This document shows, piece by piece, positions 47,285 through 57,800 of a stretch of 64,000 nucleotides of DNA (its first letter is position 1; the number at the start of each line of letters is the position of its first letter). The notes beneath the pieces are model-generated. The model was not told the DNA's origin. It was given only the letters and a program-made list of their open reading frames with translations, and made no database searches. The position numbers and the translations under genes are program-made. Source of the DNA: Pseudomonas fluorescens (GTDB lineage Bacteria > Pseudomonadota > Gammaproteobacteria > Pseudomonadales > Pseudomonadaceae); contig NZ_CABVIX010000009.1 in NCBI RefSeq assembly GCF_902498185.1, positions 1 through 64,000 of the forward strand. The letters run 5' to 3'.

Positions 47285-48456
47285 GGCAGTAGTTGCTCCC
47301 AGGCAGGGGTGCCGATCGAGGGTCGGGGAAGGTCGCTCAGGTCTGGACGCTCGGTAGGTCGGATACCGTCGCGCTCAAGGCTATTCAGCACACGATCGGC
47401 GAAGTCCGGCGCAAGGGCCAGTTTGGTTGGCCAGCCCACCAGCAGCCGTTGCTGCTCGGCAAGGAAGGCATTGTCGGGACGTACAAGCCCCGACTGCGCA
47501 GGCTCGGCACGGTCAACGCGCACGGTGGCCCAGCGCACCTGGCTCAGATCGACCCAGGGCAGCAGACCGGCGATTTCCTTTTGTGCCGCAGCAATCTGCG
47601 CGGCTGGCTCGCGGGCCACGCCATCGGCTTCGGCCAGATCGCCGCCGAGATACCAGACCCATTGGCCATCACTGGCGGGATGGCTGGTCACTGTGACCCT
47701 GGGCTTGGGGCCGCCCCCCAGGCAATGGGCATACAGCGGCTTGAGCGCTGCTCCCTTGGCCATGACCATATGCAGCGGGCGGCGCTGCATGGCGGGCTGA
47801 TCCAGCCCAAGCGCCTGCAGCAGGCCGGCAATGCCGGCGCCAGCGCTGAGCACGATGCGCTGGGCTCGGATCTCACGCCCGTCGACCCGTAGGCCGACCA
47901 GCGTGTCACCGTCGTGCAGCGGCTTGATCCGCTCGCCCGCCAGCAGGCTGTCGCCGGCAAGCTCGGCCAATGCCTTCAACAGGCTCGGGACGTCCACCAC
48001 CAGCTCGGCCAGGCGATATACCTTGCCCTTGAAGCCACGGTCCTGGAGGGCAGGAGGCAATTGATCGCCTTTTACCTGATCGACCCGGCCGCGTACTGCC
48101 TTGCTGGCGAAAAAGCTGGTCAGGTTGCCAGCCAGGGTGCCTGGCGACCACAGGTAATGAGCCTCCGACAGCAGACGGACAGCAGACAGGTCCAATTCGC
48201 CGTTGCCCGCCAGCGCCTCGCGCCAGCGGCGCGGCATGTCGGCGATGGCTTCCGAGGCGCCGGTCAGCGCGCCATGCAAGGCGTACTTGGCGCCGCCATG
48301 GATGATGCCCTGGGACTTGATGGTCTGCTCGCCACCCAGGCTCGCGCGTTCCACCAGTACCGTCGAGTAGCCCAGGCGCCGCAAGCGGGCGTTGAGCCAG
48401 AGGCCCGCGACCCCGGCGCCAACGATCAGGACGTCAGTGGAAATGGCAGATGACAT
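47281..48456 (-). CDS. FAD-dependent oxidoreductase (DAO type)
   Basis: A 391-aa flavoprotein. The N-terminal VLIVGAGVAGLWLNARLRR is the FAD-binding Rossmann motif. The segment SQGIIHGGAKYAL resembles DAO-family proteins such as glycerol-3-phosphate dehydrogenase or hydroxyglutarate oxidase. A second nucleotide-contact region is RIVLSAGAGIAGLLQALG. The ATG at 48456 has GTGAGG 9 bases upstream; a TTG 6 bases earlier is less likely. The substrate is not evident. Confidence 0.85.
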   Translation of the reverse strand: MSSAISTDVLIVGAGVAGLWLNARLRRLGYSTVLVERASLGGEQTIKSQGIIHGGAKYALHGALTGASEAIADMPRRWREALAGNGELDLSAVRLLSEAHYLWSPGTLAGNLTSFFASKAVRGRVDQVKGDQLPPALQDRGFKGKVYRLAELVVDVPSLLKALAELAGDSLLAGERIKPLHDGDTLVGLRVDGREIRAQRIVLSAGAGIAGLLQALGLDQPAMQRRPLHMVMAKGAALKPLYAHCLGGGPKPRVTVTSHPASDGQWVWYLGGDLAEADGVAREPAAQIAAAQKEIAGLLPWVDLSQVRWATVRVDRAEPAQSGLVRPDNAFLAEQQRLLVGWPTKLALAPDFADRVLNSLERDGIRPTERPDLSDLPRPSIGTPAWEQLLP

Positions 48457-48509
48457 GCGCAAACCTCACAAGCAGGGACAGGCGCCCAGTATACAGACTG
48501 GGCGAGGAA

Positions 48510-48842
48510 TCAATGCCCGGTGGTTTTCGAGAAGACCTGGATCACCACCACGCCGGCCACGATCATGGCCATGCCGAGCATCGCCGGCATGTCCAGCTTC
48601 TGCCCATAGATCACCAGCGCCGCCACGCTGATCAGCACGATGCCAAGCCCGGACCAGATCGCGTAGGCAATCCCGACCGGCACGCTGCGCACTACCAAGG
48701 TCAGCATCCAGAACGCTACCGCGTAGCCGCAGATCATCAGCATCAGGGGCAGCGGCGTGCTCAGTCCCTTCACCGCCTTCATGGACGCGGTAGCGATGAC
48801 TTCGGCGACGATGGCAATGGCGAGGTAGGTGTAGGCGTTCAT
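48510..48842 (-). CDS. SMR-family (EmrE-like) efflux transporter
   Basis: A 110-aa four-helix protein of the small multidrug resistance family. Helix 1 (YLAIAIVAEVIATASMKAVKG) contains the essential membrane Glu. Helix 3 holds IAYAIWSGLGIVLI, the family GxG-W motif. Such proteins work as antiparallel dimers exchanging cationic drugs or guanidinium for protons. The ATG at 48842 with AAGGA upstream is chosen. It shares its upstream region with the divergent waaA and is 53 bases upstream of the FAD oxidoreductase. Confidence 0.9.
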   Translation of the reverse strand: MNAYTYLAIAIVAEVIATASMKAVKGLSTPLPLMLMICGYAVAFWMLTLVVRSVPVGIAYAIWSGLGIVLISVAALVIYGQKLDMPAMLGMAMIVAGVVVIQVFSKTTGH

Positions 48843-48922
48843 GAGTCGTTCCTTGAGGGGGCTGGCAGTGCATTCTAGGCATTCGTGCACTTGCGGGCCA
48901 TGTGCTAGTAAACTTCGCCGCC

Positions 48923-50203
48923 ATGAACAGAACCCTTTATACCCTGCTGTTTCACCTGGGCCTGCCGCTGGTAGCGCTGCGCCTGTTCCTGCGTGGGCGC
49001 AAGGCCCCGGCCTACCGCCAGCGGATCGCCGAGCGCTTTGCCTTCAGGTTGCCGGCCCTGCGTCAGGGTGGGTTGTGGGTACATGCCGTGTCCGTCGGCG
49101 AAAGCATCGCCGCAGCGCCCATGGTACGGGCGTTGCTCAAGGCCTACCCGGACCTGCCGGTCACCATCACCTGCATGACGCCCACAGGTTCCGAGCGTAT
49201 TCGCGTCCTGTTCGCCGATGAACCCCGTATTCAGCACTGCTATCTCCCCTATGACCTGCCTTGGGCGGCGGGGCGCTTCCTGGATCATGTCCGACCCCGG
49301 CTGGGCATCATCATGGAGACCGAGCTTTGGCCCAACCATATCCACCAGTGCGCGAAGCGCGGCATTCCGGTCGCCTTGGCCAATGCACGGCTCTCGGCAC
49401 GATCGGCGCGCGGCTATGCCCGTTTTGCCAGGCTGACCCGGCCAATGCTCGCCGAGATGAGCCTGTTCGCCGTGCAGACCGAGACCGAGGCCGAGCGTTT
49501 TCGCAGTCTCGGCGCGCGCGCGGAGTGCGTGCAGGTCACCGGCTCGATCAAGTTCGACCTGAAGATCGACGAGCAGCTTCCTGCCCGCGCCCTTGAGCTG
49601 CGCACCGGGTGGAACGCCAGGCAGCGACCTGTATGGATCGCCGCCAGCACCCATGAAGGTGAAGACCAGGTCATCCTCGATGCTCACCGGCAGTTGCTCA
49701 AGGTGCACGGTGACGCCCTGTTGATCCTCGTCCCACGTCACCCAGAGCGGTTCAACGCCGTGAACGAGCTATGCAGCGCACAGTTCGACACAGTACGGCG
49801 CTCCCACGGCACACCAGTCGAATCGCACACCCAGGTGTTGATGGGCGACACCATGGGCGAATTGCTGTTTCTCTATGCGCTGGCGGATATCGCCTTCGTG
49901 GGCGGCAGCCTGGTCGCCAATGGTGGTCACAACCCGCTTGAGCCTGCGGCACTGTCGCTGCCGGTACTCATGGGACCGCACGTGTTCAACTTCCTGGAGA
50001 TCAGCGCGATGCTGAGCGAGGCGGGGGCGTTGCAGCAGGTCGATGATGCCCAGGGGCTGGGTGCCGCGGTGCAGCGGCTGACCGAGCTGCCCCAGGACGC
50101 CCGGCGCATGGGCGCGGCGGGCAGGGCGGTGATGGTGGCTAACCAGGGGGCGCTGCAGCGGTTGCTGGATGGGTTGGGCGAGTTGTTGCGCCGGGGGGGC
50201 TGA
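48923..50203 (+). CDS. waaA: 3-deoxy-D-manno-octulosonic acid transferase
   Basis: WaaA/KdtA (426 aa) transfers Kdo from CMP-Kdo to lipid IVA at the inner membrane. The N-terminus carries a short hydrophobic anchor (LYTLLFHLGLPLVALRLFL). GT-B motifs include LWVHAVSVGESIAAAP with the catalytic Glu, IMETELWPN, and the C-terminal FVGGSLVANGGHNPLEPAA. It completes the inner-core/lipid A genes (hldE, msbA) in this window. A strong hairpin terminator follows. Confidence 0.96.
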   Translation: MNRTLYTLLFHLGLPLVALRLFLRGRKAPAYRQRIAERFAFRLPALRQGGLWVHAVSVGESIAAAPMVRALLKAYPDLPVTITCMTPTGSERIRVLFADEPRIQHCYLPYDLPWAAGRFLDHVRPRLGIIMETELWPNHIHQCAKRGIPVALANARLSARSARGYARFARLTRPMLAEMSLFAVQTETEAERFRSLGARAECVQVTGSIKFDLKIDEQLPARALELRTGWNARQRPVWIAASTHEGEDQVILDAHRQLLKVHGDALLILVPRHPERFNAVNELCSAQFDTVRRSHGTPVESHTQVLMGDTMGELLFLYALADIAFVGGSLVANGGHNPLEPAALSLPVLMGPHVFNFLEISAMLSEAGALQQVDDAQGLGAAVQRLTELPQDARRMGAAGRAVMVANQGALQRLLDGLGELLRRGG

Positions 50204-50218
50204 CTCGGTCCTTCGTGG

Positions 50219-50242
50219 AAGGGGCTTCACAGCCCCTTATTG
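50219..50242 (+). terminator. Terminator after waaA
   Basis: The short stem AAGGGGCT / AGCCCCTT with loop TCAC is followed by ATTG. It lies 15 bases after the waaA stop. Only two T residues follow, so strength is uncertain. Confidence 0.6.
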
Positions 50243-50501
50243 CCTAGAAGCTAGATCCGGTAAATTCAAAAAATAGATAATCCTACTCTGCTTGGGCGAG
50301 TTGGTATTCTCGTTTGAGTCTAGATACTACGCTTGTCTGAGAAACGTCTTACACTGGATTTTGTAATCTTGGGAAGTTTCCTACAGTTTAAGATTTCATA
50401 TAGGAAGTGTCTGTCAATAATGTAGGCAGCAGCTGACTTGTGGTTGTCGGTAGCGGAGAATAGCTTTGGGTCACTTGTTTTCTTGATCCGAGGTGTCTCC
50501 T
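50243..50501. other. AT-rich intergenic region before the type I secretion genes
   Basis: About 260 bases, visibly AT-richer than the flanks, with no supported gene. It should carry the promoter of the secretion genes. I see no confident -35/-10 pair or known operator. A GAGG at 50490-50493 can serve as ribosome site for the GTG at 50502. Confidence 0.5.
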
Positions 50502-52646
50502 GTGTCGACGGCCATAAACAGTCATGAGGGTGTATTGGATTCTGGCTTGGCCTGTCTCGTCATGCTCGCGCACTATCACCATGTGGCTGCAACGGCCGAC
50601 CAGCTCAGGCACCGTTTCGCCGAGAGCAGGGATCATTTTTCGACAAGGCAGCTTTTGCAGGCTTTCACGGCACTTGGACTGAAGAGCAAAGTAGCCAAGT
50701 GCAAGCTGGAGCGGCTGTCACTCACGCCACTCCCCGGCATTGCGATTGGTCGAGATGGGGAGCATTTTATCCTCGCACGCATCGAAGGGGAGAAGGTTCT
50801 TATTCAAGATCCGCATGTGGCGGGCACCCAGGTATTGACACTGGTTGAATTGGAGCGGCGCTGGAGCGGCGAGATAATATTGGTGCGCTCCGAGGCATCA
50901 TTACCAGAAGGGCTTTCGCGCTTCGATTTTACATGGTTCATTCCTGCAATTGTGAAACATCGCAGAGTACTTTCCGAGGTGCTACTTGTTTCGTTCGTTC
51001 TGCAGATATTCGCCCTGTTGACGCCACTGTTTTTTCAAGTGGTCATGGACAAGGTGCTTGTTCATAGAGGGCTCACCACACTGGATGTGATTGCAACCGG
51101 TCTGTTGGCCATTTTGATATTTGAAAGTTTACTGAGTGGGTTGAGGGCGTATGTCTTCGCGCATACGGCGTGTCGAATAGACGTGGAGCTCGGTAAGCGA
51201 CTGTTTCAGCACTTGATCTCTCTTCCACTCGCCTACTTTCAGGCCAGGCGTGTCGGTGACTCCGTAGCGCGAGTGCGTGAGCTTGAGAATATACGCAGTT
51301 TTCTGACGGGTAACAGCATAAGCCTGGTACTCGACGTGCTCTTTTCCGTGGTTTTCATTGCCGTGATGTGCGCATACAGCGGGTGTCTTACGTTGATTGT
51401 CGTCGCTTCTCTCCCTTTGTATTTCCTGGTATCACTCGTTGTAACGCCGCTACTGCGAGCAAGGCTGGAGCAGAGTTTCAATAGAGGGGCAGAAAACCAG
51501 GCGTTCCTGGTAGAGACCATCAATGGAATAGATACGCTGAAGTCAATGGCGGTCGAGCCTCACACCGTCCGCCGCTGGGACAATCAGTTGGCAGCGTATG
51601 TTGCCGCAAGTTTCAGGACCCAGAACCTCTCCGCGCTTGCAAACGAGTGTATCGGGCTGATCGGCAAGCTCGTGACTGTTGGCACACTCTGGCTAGGCGC
51701 GCGGCTTGTCATCGAGGGCGACCTGACGGTCGGGCAACTGATCGCGTTCAATATGCTGGCTGGGCGCGTCTCGCAGCCGATCATGCGGCTGGCTCAACTG
51801 TGGACCAGTTTTCAGCAAACGGGCGTTTCGATTCAACGGCTGGGGGACATTCTCAATACCAGGTCCGAGACGAATCACGCAAATGGGAGCGTGTTGCCAC
51901 CGCTCTGCGGGAATATCGAACTCGATCAGGTGCACTTTCGATACCGTGCCGAAGGAAGTGAAGTCTTGAGCGGACTTAATATCCAGATTGCGGCGGGGGA
52001 AGTGATAGGAGTTGTCGGACGCTCGGGGTCTGGCAAAAGCACGCTGACCCGGCTGATTCAACGGCTGTATTCTCCGGAGCGAGGACGGGTGCTGCTCGAC
52101 GGCATGGACTTGGCGTTAGCGGACGTATCTTCCTTGCGCCGTCAGATCGGCGTGGTGCTGCAAGACAACCTGCTTTTCAGGCGAAGCGTGCGAGACAACA
52201 TCGCCTTGAGCGATCCGGGAGCCCCCCTCGCGGATGTCATCAAGGCCGCCATCTTGGCGGGAGCACATGAATTCATCCTGGAGCTACCAGAGGGTTACGA
52301 CACCTTGGTCGGTGAGCATGGTGCGTCATTGTCGGGAGGGCAGAGGCAGCGTATTGCCATCGCTCGCGCGCTGATGGCGGACCCGCGGATCCTGATCCTG
52401 GATGAGGCCACTAGCGCGCTCGATTACGAGTCAGAGCGAGTCGTTCAGCAGAACATGGCGCGTATTTGCCAGCACAGGACAGTAATCATCGTGGCTCATC
52501 GCCTGTCCGCGGTGCGCCATGCCAGCCGTATCCTGGTGATGGAGCGCGGGCAGATCATCGAGCAGGGCAGCCATGACGAATTGTTGAGTAACGCCGACGG
52601 CATTTATGCCTATCTGCATCACCTCCAGCAGGGAGGTGGAGCTTGA
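50502..52646 (+). CDS. HlyB-type ABC exporter of a type I secretion system
   Basis: A 714-aa inner-membrane ABC transporter. Residues about 5-130 form a C39-like domain (GVLDSGLACLVMLAHYHH) where the protease Cys is Ser. It is therefore a non-cleaving C39-like docking domain as in HlyB. Six helices follow (about 150-430). The ATPase has GRSGSGKSTLTRLI, LSGGQRQRIAIARAL and ILILDEATSALD. It likely powers export of the RTX protease encoded downstream. I prefer the GTG at 50502; an in-frame GTG at 50493 is possible. Confidence 0.92.
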   Translation: MSTAINSHEGVLDSGLACLVMLAHYHHVAATADQLRHRFAESRDHFSTRQLLQAFTALGLKSKVAKCKLERLSLTPLPGIAIGRDGEHFILARIEGEKVLIQDPHVAGTQVLTLVELERRWSGEIILVRSEASLPEGLSRFDFTWFIPAIVKHRRVLSEVLLVSFVLQIFALLTPLFFQVVMDKVLVHRGLTTLDVIATGLLAILIFESLLSGLRAYVFAHTACRIDVELGKRLFQHLISLPLAYFQARRVGDSVARVRELENIRSFLTGNSISLVLDVLFSVVFIAVMCAYSGCLTLIVVASLPLYFLVSLVVTPLLRARLEQSFNRGAENQAFLVETINGIDTLKSMAVEPHTVRRWDNQLAAYVAASFRTQNLSALANECIGLIGKLVTVGTLWLGARLVIEGDLTVGQLIAFNMLAGRVSQPIMRLAQLWTSFQQTGVSIQRLGDILNTRSETNHANGSVLPPLCGNIELDQVHFRYRAEGSEVLSGLNIQIAAGEVIGVVGRSGSGKSTLTRLIQRLYSPERGRVLLDGMDLALADVSSLRRQIGVVLQDNLLFRRSVRDNIALSDPGAPLADVIKAAILAGAHEFILELPEGYDTLVGEHGASLSGGQRQRIAIARALMADPRILILDEATSALDYESERVVQQNMARICQHRTVIIVAHRLSAVRHASRILVMERGQIIEQGSHDELLSNADGIYAYLHHLQQGGGA

Positions 52647-54058
52647 AAAGGTCCTATGGATCGCTGTTCGAGCGATACCGAGATACCTGGCGGCATGCAT
52701 GGCAGCGGCGCAAGGAACAAGAGCAGCGTCGCGAGCATCAAGAGCTCGAATTTCTTCCGGCCGCCATGGCCTTGCAGGAAACCCCAGTGCACCCCGCGCC
52801 TCGCTACCTGCAAGGGTGCCTGCTGATGTTTGCGTCGATTGCCGTGATCTGGGCGTTCGTGGGTGAGATCGATGTCGTTGCCAGCGCTTCTGGAAAAATC
52901 GTACCGAGTGGCAAGAGCAAGGTGATCCAGTCCAGCGAAGTGGCCGTGGTTCGCGCCATCCACGTGAGCGACGGTCAAACGGTCAAGGCAGGGGATCTGC
53001 TGGTTGAACTCGACGGACAGATCACGGCAGCCGACGTCCAGCGCCTCGGCAATGACCTGCTGGCAGCGCAGATCGACAAGGTGCGTGCGGGTGCATTTCT
53101 GACTGCCATAGATGAGCGCCACGAGCCGGAAGCCTTGGCAGCACTGATTCCACAAGCTACCCCAGCGCAGCAACAGGTGGCGCAGCGTTGGCTTCAGGGC
53201 CAATACCTCGAACTTCGAACGACCCTGGACCAGGTAGAAGCTGATATCGAGCAACGCTCCGCCGAGATCCGTTCCGCCCGCGCCAAGGTCGATTCCCTGC
53301 TGCAAATGCTCGTGATCACTCGGCAGCTTGCCGCAGATTACAGGCAACTGCTGAGTGAGTCGGCAGTGGCCAAGCATTTGTATCTGGAGAAAGAACAGGC
53401 TCGCCTGGATCAAGAGCGCGAGGTAGTCAGCCAGCGGCTGCGGGTGGACGAACTGTTGGCAGCCAGGAAGGCGGCCGAACATCGGCATGCAAGCGTCACG
53501 GCCCAGGCTCGCCGGGCCATGCTGGACCTGCACAACGAAGCTGAGCAGCGTTCGAATGCTCTCGCGCTGGAGCTGAGCAAGGCCGAACAGCGCCACAGTT
53601 TGAAAACCTTGAAGTCCCCCGTGGATGGCACGGTGCAACAGCTGGCTATCCACACACGCGGTGGCGTCGTGACCGAAGCCCAGGCGCTGATGGTCATCGT
53701 CCCCAGTGATCAGCCCGTCGAGGTCGAAGTCGTACTCGAAAACAAGGACATCGGCTTTGTTTTGCCTGGTCAGGCAGTCGAGATAAAAGTCGAGACTTTC
53801 ACGTTTACCAAGTACGGCGTCATTCCGGGAATTGTTCAGAGTATTTCGAGCGATGCCATAGAGGATGAGCGGCGCGGATTGATGTACCACGCCAGGGTGC
53901 GGCTGGAACAGAGCCATATTCGCGTTGGCGACAGAGATGTTCCTCTTTCTGCGGGAATGGCCGTGCGTGCTGAAGTAATTACCGATCGGCGCAAAGTGAT
54001 CAGTTATTTCCTGAGTCCATTGAAACGGTATGTGAATGAAAGCCTTGGCGAGCGCTGA
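52643..54058 (+). CDS. HlyD-type membrane fusion protein of the type I secretion system
   Basis: A 471-aa periplasmic adaptor. One membrane helix (about 57-77, YLQGCLLMFASIAVIWAFVG) is followed by a lipoyl half-motif (IHVSDGQTVKAGDLLVELDG) and a long coiled coil (about 165-310). The second lipoyl half and the family signature are LKSPVDGTVQQLAIHTRGGVV. It starts at a TTG overlapping the HlyB-like stop (TTGA), with strong GGAGGTGG upstream. It bridges the ABC exporter to TolC. Confidence 0.93.
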   Translation: MKRSYGSLFERYRDTWRHAWQRRKEQEQRREHQELEFLPAAMALQETPVHPAPRYLQGCLLMFASIAVIWAFVGEIDVVASASGKIVPSGKSKVIQSSEVAVVRAIHVSDGQTVKAGDLLVELDGQITAADVQRLGNDLLAAQIDKVRAGAFLTAIDERHEPEALAALIPQATPAQQQVAQRWLQGQYLELRTTLDQVEADIEQRSAEIRSARAKVDSLLQMLVITRQLAADYRQLLSESAVAKHLYLEKEQARLDQEREVVSQRLRVDELLAARKAAEHRHASVTAQARRAMLDLHNEAEQRSNALALELSKAEQRHSLKTLKSPVDGTVQQLAIHTRGGVVTEAQALMVIVPSDQPVEVEVVLENKDIGFVLPGQAVEIKVETFTFTKYGVIPGIVQSISSDAIEDERRGLMYHARVRLEQSHIRVGDRDVPLSAGMAVRAEVITDRRKVISYFLSPLKRYVNESLGER

Positions 54059-54085
54059 TCCCGCTACCTGGCTAAAGAGTATGCC

Positions 54086-54841
54086 ATGAAGAAATTGCTT
54101 TGCGGTGTCTACACGGTGGTCTGGCAGGGTTTGAGAGTGTGCGCAGCATTATTGCTTTGCTGGTGGGGCGGCTGTGTTTACTGGGCCATTGATGAATCGG
54201 TTCGGCATGACACGCCTAAGGTTGAACATGATCCATATATGTGCGGAAAAATTTCTGGGGTGACATATGAGTTTCCTAGGGAATATGGTGCGTTTTGGCC
54301 TGAATATGAGGGTAAAAGCTCTTGGGAAGCTGGATTCACAAAAAATAAAAAAGGTTGTGAGGCAAATTTTAGATCCGTAACGCTAACTATGTCCTGGCCA
54401 GAACTGCTGGCAGATAACAATAGTCGGATTTTTACTCAAGGACTTAGCTATGAGGGTTTACAGGTTAGCCTTGAACCCATCGAACGGCCTAGACCAGATC
54501 TTCGCCCACTTCTGAACTATTACCTGAAGGATACACCTGCCGCATCGCTTCATGGGGTGCGTTTTATAAGTGCGTTGGGGCTCAATCATCTTGAAGGCGT
54601 TGACTATATGTTTAAGGTCTCAAGAAAGTCATATTACTGGAGCGACGAGAATGGTGCCGTTAAGTATGTGGGGTACTGCATATGGTCGGAGCGGGAGCAG
54701 CGTTATTATTCTTGTAAGTTCAGTTATGTGTTGTCAGGCAATATTTTTGTGGAGGTTCAGTTTACTCCCGAGAAGCTTAACGTTTGGGCGGATATAGTGT
54801 CCGCTGTTGATACATTGGTAAAAGGAAGTATTAAAAATTGA
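54086..54841 (+). CDS. Unknown membrane-anchored/secreted protein between T1SS genes
   Basis: A 251-aa protein. The N-terminus MKKLLCGVYTVVWQGLRVC and the next 18 residues form an uncleaved anchor or signal peptide. The rest (about 38-251) is a predicted periplasmic domain with several Cys (YMCGKISG, KKGCEANF, YGYC-like YVGYCIWS, YYSCKFSY), which could form disulfides. I do not recognise the family. Composition is low in GC compared with its neighbours (28 of 60 bases in both 54241-54300 and 54361-54420). Position just upstream of the RTX protease suggests a helper, inhibitor or immunity-type partner; this is inference only. Confidence 0.75.
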   Translation: MKKLLCGVYTVVWQGLRVCAALLLCWWGGCVYWAIDESVRHDTPKVEHDPYMCGKISGVTYEFPREYGAFWPEYEGKSSWEAGFTKNKKGCEANFRSVTLTMSWPELLADNNSRIFTQGLSYEGLQVSLEPIERPRPDLRPLLNYYLKDTPAASLHGVRFISALGLNHLEGVDYMFKVSRKSYYWSDENGAVKYVGYCIWSEREQRYYSCKFSYVLSGNIFVEVQFTPEKLNVWADIVSAVDTLVKGSIKN

Positions 54842-54849
54842 GGTGTTAA

Positions 54850-57800
54850 ATGCAAAGACTGAATTCTGACGACTTGGCGCTTGCTCGTTCCGCTTTGGCA
54901 GAACGTGGCCCTGCGGGTATGTACGCCATACTTTCTGAGCGGGGTGATCGATACGCAGTGCTCGCAAATGGGGTTGCTCGGGGTGACTCCATATCTGGCC
55001 TGGCTGCCATAGATTATATGAAGACCAGAGCTGCTGAGGTTGGGTTTATCATGCAGGAAAGCGATGTCCAGAAGATAAGATCGGACATGGCCAGTGGCTA
55101 TCTTAGGATACTTGAGAAAAAACAGCAGGACGGAGAAGTCAGTGTCGCCTTAAAGCTTTCAGAGATATGGGAGCTCCATAACGAAACCTTCGGTGCTAAT
55201 GGGCTCCCGAGAGATGCATGGACGCTGGATCCAGTACTTAGAACCATGGAGGCTAAAAGTCGAGACGCTTACTGGGGTATTGTGCTCAGCGGCGCTGGCG
55301 ACGCTGCTGAGGAACTTATGCTAGCCATCAAAACCGACAGGCATATGTCGCTTGCCGCGGCAATTGCGCCTCCAGAGGAACGCGCACTTGCGCAGGCGTG
55401 GCTACTTCGCTTCGACTCTCCCTCAGGTATTGCGTCGACGATAGGTGCAGCAACCAAAGTAGTAATAAAGCAAGTAACTCAGGCCATTTCCGAGACCTTC
55501 GGCCTGACCCCTGACCCAGTGCCCAATTCACCGGTCGAAATCCAGATCACCCCTTCCGAAGAATCCCGTCGACAAATTCGTGGCGAGGACGAGGCCCGGG
55601 AAGATGTCTCCAATGGATTCGTCGAAAAACGCCTTACTCATGGCATCGCGTTCAACGACGGCACGCTGAGCAAGACCGATTTTACTTCCGCACAGATGGG
55701 TGGCCTGGCCACGGGAGGACTTCGCCCAGGTGAGCTTCAGCGCGATCCCAACGTGCGGCCTAACGAATACCTTTCGCAGTTTTACCGCGATACTCCGAAT
55801 CCAGAACAGCCGGATTACAGCCTTCATAATGCGGTGGTCGGCAATGGGCTGTCGGCACTGACCACGACCAATGTATACGTCGACCCTTTATTGCTGGATC
55901 TCAGCGGCCAGGGAGCTGGTCTGACGGCCATCGAAGACGGTGTGTTGTTCGATGTGGACAACAGCGGCTCTGTTCGCCGTACGGGCTGGGCTGACCGTGT
56001 GACCGGCATGCTGGTGCATGATGAAGGCACAGGCGGGATTCGAAACATCAGCCAGCTTTTTTCGGAGTACTACGGCGGTAAGGCCGGCTTGCACGGGAGC
56101 CCGGGCGAGACACCCTTCAAGGATGGCTTCGCCGCGCTCGCGAGTGTGGATGCCAATTCGGATGGTGCGATTACTCCGGATGATCCCATCTGGAGCGCGC
56201 TGAAGGTCTGGGTCGATGCCAACCATGACGGTCGATCTGACGAGGCCGAGCTCCAGCCCCTCCAGACCCACGGGATCACCGCTGTAAGTTTTGGTAAGGT
56301 CCAACCGGTAAATGAAACACGCCAAGGTAATCAGTTGCTCGCGCGTGGCTCTTTCATCATCAATGGGGTAGAGCGAGAGGTGCTGGCGGTCAAGTTCCTT
56401 GCAGATACGGTGAGCAATCAGATTCAGCCGCAAGAGACGGGTACCCGTCTGACGTCATCGAGCGGGCTAATCAGCCGCACCGCCTTTGTCAGTCACAAGC
56501 TTGAAGGGGACAACCTGGATGCCGGGGTACTAGGCGTAGACAACGTCTATGGTTCGATCGGCAACGATGTTCTCACGGCTGCGGCCACGGGCAGCTGGTT
56601 AGTGGGCGGTGCAGGGAGCAATACCTACGTGGGCGGTTCGGGAAACGACGTTTTTGTCATCAGCGCCAGCGATGACCAAGGAAATATCCGGGGCAATGGC
56701 GGGCGTGACACCGTGTTGATTGTCGGCGACCAAGGCGTGGGTCTTAATCTGGCCGAGGCCGGTGTGACAATCGCTCAGGGCGGACGAGGCCCTGCGATCC
56801 TGGCCAGTGGTGGTCAGCGCGGCGTTTTCATCAAGGGCGGGTCAGGGGATAGCCTGCTGATCGGGGGCGGTGGCAACGATGTTCTGGTCGGCGGGAGCGG
56901 TCGAAACAACATCATCGGTGGAAGCGGCAAGGCGGTGATCTATGCCGGCCCTAACGGAGACACCATCCAGGCTTCGGACGGGGGCAGCATCATTTACGCC
57001 GGTGGCGGCCCGGACCAGATAAAGGGCGGCCCCGCTGATGATGTGATTGAAGCGGGTCGGGGCAATGCCGTGATCGATGGTGGCAATGGTCTGAACGTAC
57101 TGACGGTTCACGGTACCCATGATGAGTACGTCATCACCCGGACAGACGCTGGCTACCAGGTGGCCGACAGCGTCGCGGAAAGGGATGGCACGCTGTCTCT
57201 GACGAACATCCAGAGGCTGAGTTTCTCGGATATTTCCGCAGTGAACCTGACCGGGGCAAACGCCATACCAGTCGCTGACACGCTTGCCCCCGACCAGTTG
57301 CTCAAACCTGACGATGCCTCCTCGATCATTCCCGCCGCCGTTCTGCTGGCCAATGACCAGTTGCTCAATGCCACGGGGCCGCTGCGCATTGCTGCAGTGA
57401 GCGACGCCCGTGGTGCAATCGTCACCCTGACCGAACAGGGGGATGTCAGGATTCTTGCTGAACCTGGACACACAGGAAATCTCAGTTTCAGGTATGAAGT
57501 GGTTGACGCGCTCGGAAACCCGTCATTGACGGTCGTGGATACCGCCACCGGTGAGACCGCGCCGATGCGCGCTACGGTCAACCTACGCACGAATCAGGCG
57601 ATTTCAGACCCATTAGTCTCCCGTCAGTGGTATCTGAACGAAATCAACGTACTTCCGGTCTGGGAAGATTACACAGGCAAGGGAATACGGATAGGGCAGT
57701 TCGAGCCTGGTGGGCAATTCGCTGTCAGTCCTGAAGTGTTCGATATCAATCACCCGGATCTGAAATCGAATGTCGACTCCGTCTGGCTTGAAACCCAGCG

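Noticed and set aside
54086..54841. Assignment as a T6SS-type Tli immunity protein
   Set aside because: General look (anchor, Cys pairs, beta-rich) is similar, but I saw no decisive motif and the locus is type I, not type VI.
56600..57100. Direct DNA repeats suggesting a repeat array or CRISPR
   Set aside because: The repetition is in the protein: glycine-rich RTX nonapeptides (GGxGxDxxx). There are no spaced identical DNA units.
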